A stretch of 64,000 bases of DNA, from positions 10,416,001 to 10,480,000 of the forward strand of contig NC_063257.1 in NCBI RefSeq assembly GCF_019578655.1, given 5' to 3'. A model generated the notes under the pieces. That model did not search any database. It was not told the origin of the DNA and saw nothing but the letters and a program-made list of their open reading frames with translations. The position numbers were made by a program, and so were the translations under genes. Source of the stretch: Ricinus communis (Eukaryota > Streptophyta > Magnoliopsida > Malpighiales > Euphorbiaceae). Numbering within the stretch: position 1 is the stretch's first letter; each line of letters begins with the position of its first letter. Positions 58,499 through 64,000 of the stretch are shown here, one piece after another.

Positions 58499-59660
58499 TC
58501 TCAATTAATGTAGAAGCTAAAATATAACCAAGCATGGAGTTGTTGAGAAGCGAGTTTTATTTAAGACGAACAGTAAAATTCCTTATGTCTGAGAGGGTTA
58601 ATTTTACCAAACAAGATGCGACTCTTTCCTACTGACCTAAATAAACAATCCTTTATGAGAAAGCCACCAGGTTTCGTTGCTTTCTGGCAGTGTTTTATAC
58701 TAAGCACGAAACTTGAAGTAATCTGTCAAATTTTACACTTCTTTCTATCATAGAAATTCTAATACCATATTATAGATCTGTTAGATAAAATTCAGAATGA
58801 TTTTGTATCCCTAACATAAGTAATCATTTCCTTTTGTTTTTGCTTGTGTTCAAGGGAAATTGACAGTAACCCTTAAGCCAGTAAAATGTATCAAAACTGG
58901 CGCCGCCAAAACTCAGTGGTCCTATATATTGAGTAATTCTACTGAGTTGGGGAACTTGGCATGTGCCTTTGGCGGAGGCAGCTTAATTTTCGGCCATGTT
59001 CAGTAAATGAAAACACACATACGTAGCAGAGCAGAAAGAGATGAAAATGAAATGAAACTTATCTTTTCTTTTTCTTTTTTTCTTTTTTTTTTCTTTTTTC
59101 TTTCTTGACTTTGATGCCAAATAGAAGGCATGCATGGCTGTACTGGTGTGGGATGTTTATCTGCATATCAGGATAGATCAGCCGCAGTAGCAACTAGCAG
59201 CTAGTAAGGAACAATTGCCCATGTGCTTAGCCGCTGGTTTTGTCCATTTAAGAAAACAATATTACCTGAGGTGTGTTTGCATGTGTTTTCTGGTTTGTCC
59301 CCTTCTTCCATTTCACATACGGCACCCAGAAAAACCCTACATATGTCATATTTGTTTGTATATTGCATTTATTATTGTTATATGTATAAATTACATGGAA
59401 ATTGCTGAAAAGTTCTGTCTAGTTATTGACTTATGAGAGACAATTAAGCCAATTTTCCAGATGAGAAAGAGAAGAAAATCAAAGAAAGGGGCTCGAAAAT
59501 TGTCAAAATAAGCACATGGCAGATGCATGTTCTTTGCATAAGAAAAAACAAAATCTTCTTTAGTTTTTATGTAATAGGTGACAAAACTTGAATTAGAAGA
59601 ACATAATGCGAGAAAAATACCATTTCGGGTAGTTAAAGCGGATGAGCATCCTTCCTTGTA
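58499..59660. other. GC-richer stretch without a gene
   Basis: It is less AT-rich than its flanks for over 1 kb yet has only short open frames. It holds a bulged hairpin at 58903-58975 and a polypyrimidine tract at about 59061-59105. It may be a non-coding transcript or a decayed gene. I see no RNA family I recognise. Confidence 0.3.
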
Positions 59661-60289
59661 ACGACTCTCTACCTTTTATCTGAATTCTTTTTTTTTCTCC
59701 TTTTCCCCTCGATTGCAACACTTTTCACAATGTTCTTAACTAAATTTATGTATTTTAAAAATTTTATGGTTTGGACTAATGAATTAATATTTTATTTTTT
59801 TTATTTTTTATTTAAAGTTAAAAACAACTTTGAAATAATATAAACTTAATAGGGATATGATATTAATAAAATAAGTATTATATATATTTTTTAATTATAG
59901 ACTTTTGAAATTTATGATAATCATGTAAATGGTCACTATTATAATTAATATTTTAGACACATAATCTTAATTTATTTAATTTCAATTGTTCAATTTTAGT
60001 TTTAGTTATAATTTAATTACTTTGTCAATAAGAAATTGACATATTGTTTTTATTAATTATGTTTTTGCTACATGTCAATTTTTTATATATAAAATAATTT
60101 AATTGAAATTAAATAACTAACGTGAAATAAATTAAAATTTTGTGACCGAAATAAAACTAAATATAAAATTCAGTGAGAATTTATATCGTTATCTCTTTGA
60201 AATTTTTCACCTTCTAGATAGAAATTAAAATTCTAAAAAAAAGGTGAGAGATTGTTTTAAACTCTATAAATCTAGACTTTTTTTTTTTA
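59661..60289. other. AT-rich intergenic DNA, no gene seen
   Basis: Nothing can be supported here beyond AT-rich filler and T-runs. Confidence 0.5.
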
Positions 60290-60912
60290 CTTATTGAATA
60301 ATAAATTTAAATTAAATTTATAAATTTTATGAAATTTATCATTAAAAATTTATTCAATGATATAAATTAATATATTAAATGACCATTGAGGATATAATTT
60401 ATTATTAAATAATATATTATTATATTATATTATATTCAATGATACAAATTAAATAAAAATAATCTATAATAATTAAAAATATCATAGTTAATTTTTTCAG
60501 TTTAATTGTATTTATTAATAAAAATATTTATAAAAATTATTTTGAAAGTAAAAATTTAGATTTAAATTCTACGAATTAAAGTTTCTAATTTCAAATACTA
60601 TAATTATAAATATTATAATTATTTAACTATTAAAAATAATTTTAAAATAATAATTATTTATTATAAAATGTAAAAATTTAAAGTAAATTATAATTAATAA
60701 ATTTTAATAGAGTAATAGCATCTAAATAAATAAAATAATCAAATAAGTTATGAGTTGATAAGAAGAAATTTTAAATTAGAGTTGTCTCAATCAACAGCTA
60801 ATCGAAACTAAATCAGCTATTAATTATTGTTTTTAAGTGCTTTAATACAATATAATATTTAATAAAAAACAGTAATCAACTATATTAAACTTATGATCCA
60901 AACACCCTTTTA
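60290..60912 (+). mobile_element. MITE family copy 1 (~620 bp)
   Basis: This copy is collinear with 62560-63190 in the same orientation. Shared words in order are TCTAATGATATAAATTAA-like, AATTAAAAATATCATAGTTAATTTT, GTTTCTAATTTCAAATACTATAATT, TAATAAATTTTAATAG..AATAG..TCTAAATAAATA, CAACAGCTAAT.GAAACTAAATCAG and the end ATCCAAACACCC. It is AT-rich and non-coding. Left limit approximate. Confidence 0.6.
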
Positions 60913-62559
60913 ATATGAAGACTTCTCATGAGAATTTACTAACATCAAATTTGATTTTCTGTTTTACACTTTTTGTTAATGGTAGTGTAAAGAATAAAAC
61001 AAATAAATTTAACATAAAACTCTTAAAAAATTAACTGACTTTTACCCACTGTAATTATCAAAAAGAATTACTTAAGCATCCAAATCAATGGATGAATATT
61101 GGCAAGGAATCTCATTTTTTTATAGATATTCTATTTTAAAAAAACATGTTCAAGATAATTCCTCTATATAAGAAAAAAAAATCATTTAGAATTCAAAAGC
61201 CTCAAATCTCTCAAATTGATGTCAACTATATAAAACTCACAAAAGAAGTAGCCTGTTGTTCCAAAGCAACAATTTAATCATATGAAAAAACTAACAAAAT
61301 AATATTTAATTAGAGAAGTAATGAGTTCTAATGATGCTTTTCCATGTGAGGCATGGCATATAACTCCAAAGGCACTTGTTGTCTTCACCAACTGTTACAT
61401 TGGCATTATGTTACTTAGGTTTCAGGTTTCAAACCAAAGCATGCAACTGGGATTTCATCATTGTGGCTGTTTTAACTCTTTTTATACATTCATGTTTTCT
61501 TATTATAATAATAACCTTAAATATAGTATCATATCCTTGACCTCTATAATAAAAAGGTGGAGAAGCATGCTGGGTTTAGGGGGTGTTTGGCTGTGCAATA
61601 AAATAAATTGAGAATGTTGGTTGCATTAATATATTTTACTTTCTCAAACAAAATTATTTGTTTAGCCCCCATTGAGTCCAATGGCAAATTCTCACATATA
61701 TGTGAATGTAATTTTTTTTCTTTTAAAAAAGTTGCGGACGAAGCCGAGCTTTGAAATTAAAGGAGCAAAAAACGATCTATAAATGTATATTTTAATTTGA
61801 ATAAAATTTTAAGTTCGAGTCTTTCTTTTATTTATAACTAAAAAAAATAACAATAATTTGACAAGAATATAATTAAATTTATATATTTAATTCTTTATTT
61901 CGAAAATGATAGGTAATGTTCCAATTATTTTATGATTAAATTTGAAAAAACAGTTGTGATTTAACTAGAAATTTTATCCAAATGCAGACACATATATTAG
62001 TGTCAAAAGTTGTTATTTGTAATTCAACAAAATAAAAATGTTCATATCTCCGAAATCTTCTATATTCAAACAAAAGTATTGCACTCAAAAAACAAAGACT
62101 ACCTTAGCAATTAATATTTGGAACTTTATTAGCATGTACAAGAATTGTTCCAAAGTTAAGACTAGAAGCCGTAAAAGTACATATATGATTGTAATACAAA
62201 GAGGTCCCATAAATAAGAGAATGGTCACGCCTGTACAGAAAAAAAGCAGATGAAAATAATACAAATTGAAAAGCAAATGAAAATGAAAAGGGTCAGCCAG
62301 CCACCCACCTAACATACTCCACCTAAAAATTGAAAGCCCAACAAACAAAGCATTTTCTTTTCAACGAATTGCAGGGTTGTTTGTAGACCTGTTTAAGCTC
62401 AGTAATTATGGCACAAACCCACAATTTTAAAAACCATAATCATATATGCCAAAGAAATTAATAAAGCATCCGAAAGCTGCAATATTTCTTTGAACTTTTG
62501 AAGGGTCCGATTTGGGTTCTAATATGGGGTCTAAATTCTTGGATTTGTGTCTAATTGGT
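60913..62559. other. Intergenic DNA, no gene seen
   Basis: The frame at 61321-61611 has no recognisable domain. The GGGTGTTTGGCTG word at 61580 resembles a terminal word of plant DNA transposons, but no partner end was found. Confidence 0.45.
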
Positions 62560-63190
62560 ATCGGTATTTAGTATTTGGTAATTGGTGGCCGATAACTGGT
62601 AGCTGATAGCGGTTATTGTTAGTATATTAAAAGACAATTGAATGTATAATTTATCGTTAAATATATTTTATTTTAATATATTAATATCTAATGATATAAA
62701 TTAATAAAATAACTCATAATAATTAAAAAGAATTGTAGTTAATTTTCTTTAGCTCAATTGTACTTATTATTAAAAATATTTATAAAAGTTATTTTAAATA
62801 TAGAAATTTAAATTTAAATTTTACTAATAAAAATTTCTAATTTCAAATACTATAATTTTAAATATTTTAATTATTGAACTATTAAGATTAATTCTAAAAT
62901 AATTACTATTTATTTTAAAATATAAAAATTTAATTATATGAGATCAATTTAAAGTAAATTATTGTTAATAAATTTTAATAAGGATAATAGTGTCTAAATA
63001 AATAAAAATTAAATCAGTTATCAGCTAATAAGAAAAAACTATAAAATAGAGCTGATACAATTAGCAGCTAATTGAAACTAAATCAGTTATCAGTTGTTGT
63101 TTCTTAAGTCTTACCAAACGCTTTAATATAGTTATTAAATAAAAAACAGATATCAGCTGCATTAAATTTCTGAACCAAACATTCTCTTGG
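62560..63190 (+). mobile_element. MITE family copy 2 (~620 bp)
   Basis: This is the second copy of the 60290-60912 family, about 2.26 kb further on. The right end, read inward on the minus strand, is GTTTGGTTCAGAAATTTAATGCAGCTGATAT. The left end carries GGTAATTGGTGGCCGATAACTGGTAGCTGATAG. Both ends therefore share AGCTGATA words as sub-terminal inverted repeats. It is non-coding. The superfamily is not decided (hAT- or Mutator-type). Confidence 0.6.
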
Positions 63191-63889
63191 TACAAAAAAA
63201 GGTGCTTGAAAAGCTAACAACAATCTCAAAGATATAGGAGGCATTATTTGGCACAACAAAATTTTATTTTATAAAATTCATGGCTTACTGTCAAAAACAC
63301 TCCGCCTGTTATCCCATCAATAAATTTTAAACATAGTATACGTATATAATAATATATTGACAAAATCAGTGAATCCATTGATTAACGAGCGATTTAATTG
63401 GTATTTTCACTCGTAAAAATAAAAAAAAAAAGTCTCAAATTTGAATCTTACCGAATACTAACACGCAGTGAGAAATATATAAAAAATATTTTATAGCCAT
63501 TCTATCTTCACATAAAGAGAAAAATGGAATTAATGAATCGTATAACAGAAATTCTTGAATATTCCGGCCACACATGTCAATGTACTATTAATAAGCTGTA
63601 TCATATTGTTAATATATCAAAATCTTTAGTTCCTTTTGATATTATAAACCACCTTTTTTAAGGCTAATTTTAGACTTTTTGTCTATCTATAGGCTGTAAA
63701 GGTACTGAACTACTGATACTTTGAAATTTTGTTGTCCTAAGATTAAATGGTACTTTTCTACTATTATGCCTTTTGTTTTTTCTAAAACAAATAATTAAAG
63801 ATATTAATTTCGATAAAGAAAAGATTTTGATCCAGTTGCAGGATGAACAAGAAATGTATGGTTTAATCACATTAGGAAAGAAATAAATA
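63191..63889. other. Intergenic DNA with a short dispersed repeat; presumed promoter of the last gene
   Basis: The patch at 63382-63450 (TATTTTCACTCGTAAAAATAA..CTCAAATTTGAATC) is related to 37866-37960. If the open frame at 63890 is a real first exon, its promoter lies here. No strong TATA box was recognised. Confidence 0.4.
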
Positions 63890-64000
63890 ATGAACAAGAA
63901 AGAGACTTGGGTGGTAGCAGGAGCAGTATTAACTGCAGAGAAAGTAGGGTTTCTGAGCATGAGAGGCAGGCCCTGGTGCTACATTACCAAGCCAGAATAC
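63890..64000 (+). CDS. First exon (partial) of an unrecognised gene, cut by the window end
   Basis: An ATG at 63890 opens a frame of 37 codons that is still open at 64000. It begins MNKKETWVVAGAVLTAEKVG and continues with a basic, aromatic-rich part (RGRPWCYITKPEY). The base composition rises sharply to coding level exactly at this ATG, after AT-rich DNA. The segment WVVAGAVLTAEKVGFL could be a short hydrophobic or helical stretch. I do not recognise the family, and the frame is too short to be sure it is a gene. If real, most of it lies to the right of the window. Confidence 0.45.
   Translation, partial: MNKKETWVVAGAVLTAEKVGFLSMRGRPWCYITKPEY

Noticed and set aside
58541..59440. Candidate microRNA precursor of a conserved family
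   Set aside because: I compared the stem words with the conserved plant microRNAs I remember and found none. Only the hairpin itself is reported, as a finding.
1..64000. tRNA or rRNA genes
   Set aside because: No sequence with a convincing A box plus GGTTCGAATCC-type B box and cloverleaf, and no rRNA-like stretch, was seen.

Overview
The window is nuclear DNA from a eudicot plant. It is very AT-rich, its genes carry GT-AG introns, its protein families are plant-specific, and transposon remnants fill the spaces between genes. The species cannot be fixed from sequence alone; a Malpighiales-type genome is only a guess. There is no sign of bacterial, organellar or viral DNA.

Layout. 1-6.1 kb: a decayed LINE fragment, a long fold-back element near 2.2-2.7 kb, and a GC-rich gene for a small membrane protein (minus strand, about 4.5-5.0 kb). 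6.1-19.0 kb: a tandem segmental duplication carrying two RPM1-like CC-NBS-LRR immune receptor genes, both on the minus strand and both 943 residues. The duplication includes their promoters and about 2 kb of upstream DNA. A Mutator-like TIR element sits between the two units, and a Helitron-like insertion lies inside the second. 19-27.3 kb: a transposon nest holding a broken Ty1/copia element, a small TIR element and a 2.9-kb hAT-like element with a GC-rich interior. 27.6-28.9 kb: a PORR-domain organellar RNA-splicing factor. 29.5-29.9 kb: a 5'-truncated LINE tail with a perfect 17-bp target-site duplication. 31.5-35.9 kb: a four-exon NPF (NRT1/PTR) transporter of the NPF5 type, with small TIR elements close upstream. 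36-48.7 kb: a long gene-poor stretch with a fold-back MITE, microsatellites and Helitron-like fragments. 48.7-50.9 kb: a four-exon patellin (Sec14 + GOLD) gene. 51-64 kb: mostly intergenic, with a 1.23-kb Pack-MULE-like element bounded by a perfect 9-bp target-site duplication, another Helitron-like copy, two copies of a ~620-bp MITE, and the first exon of an unrecognised gene running off the right edge.

The genes do not form a pathway. They are ordinary, independently transcribed plant genes. The most informative part of the window is the receptor duplication and the set of non-autonomous DNA transposons, several of which can be delimited by inverted repeats and, for three insertions, by target-site duplications. 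I found no convincing undescribed molecular system.
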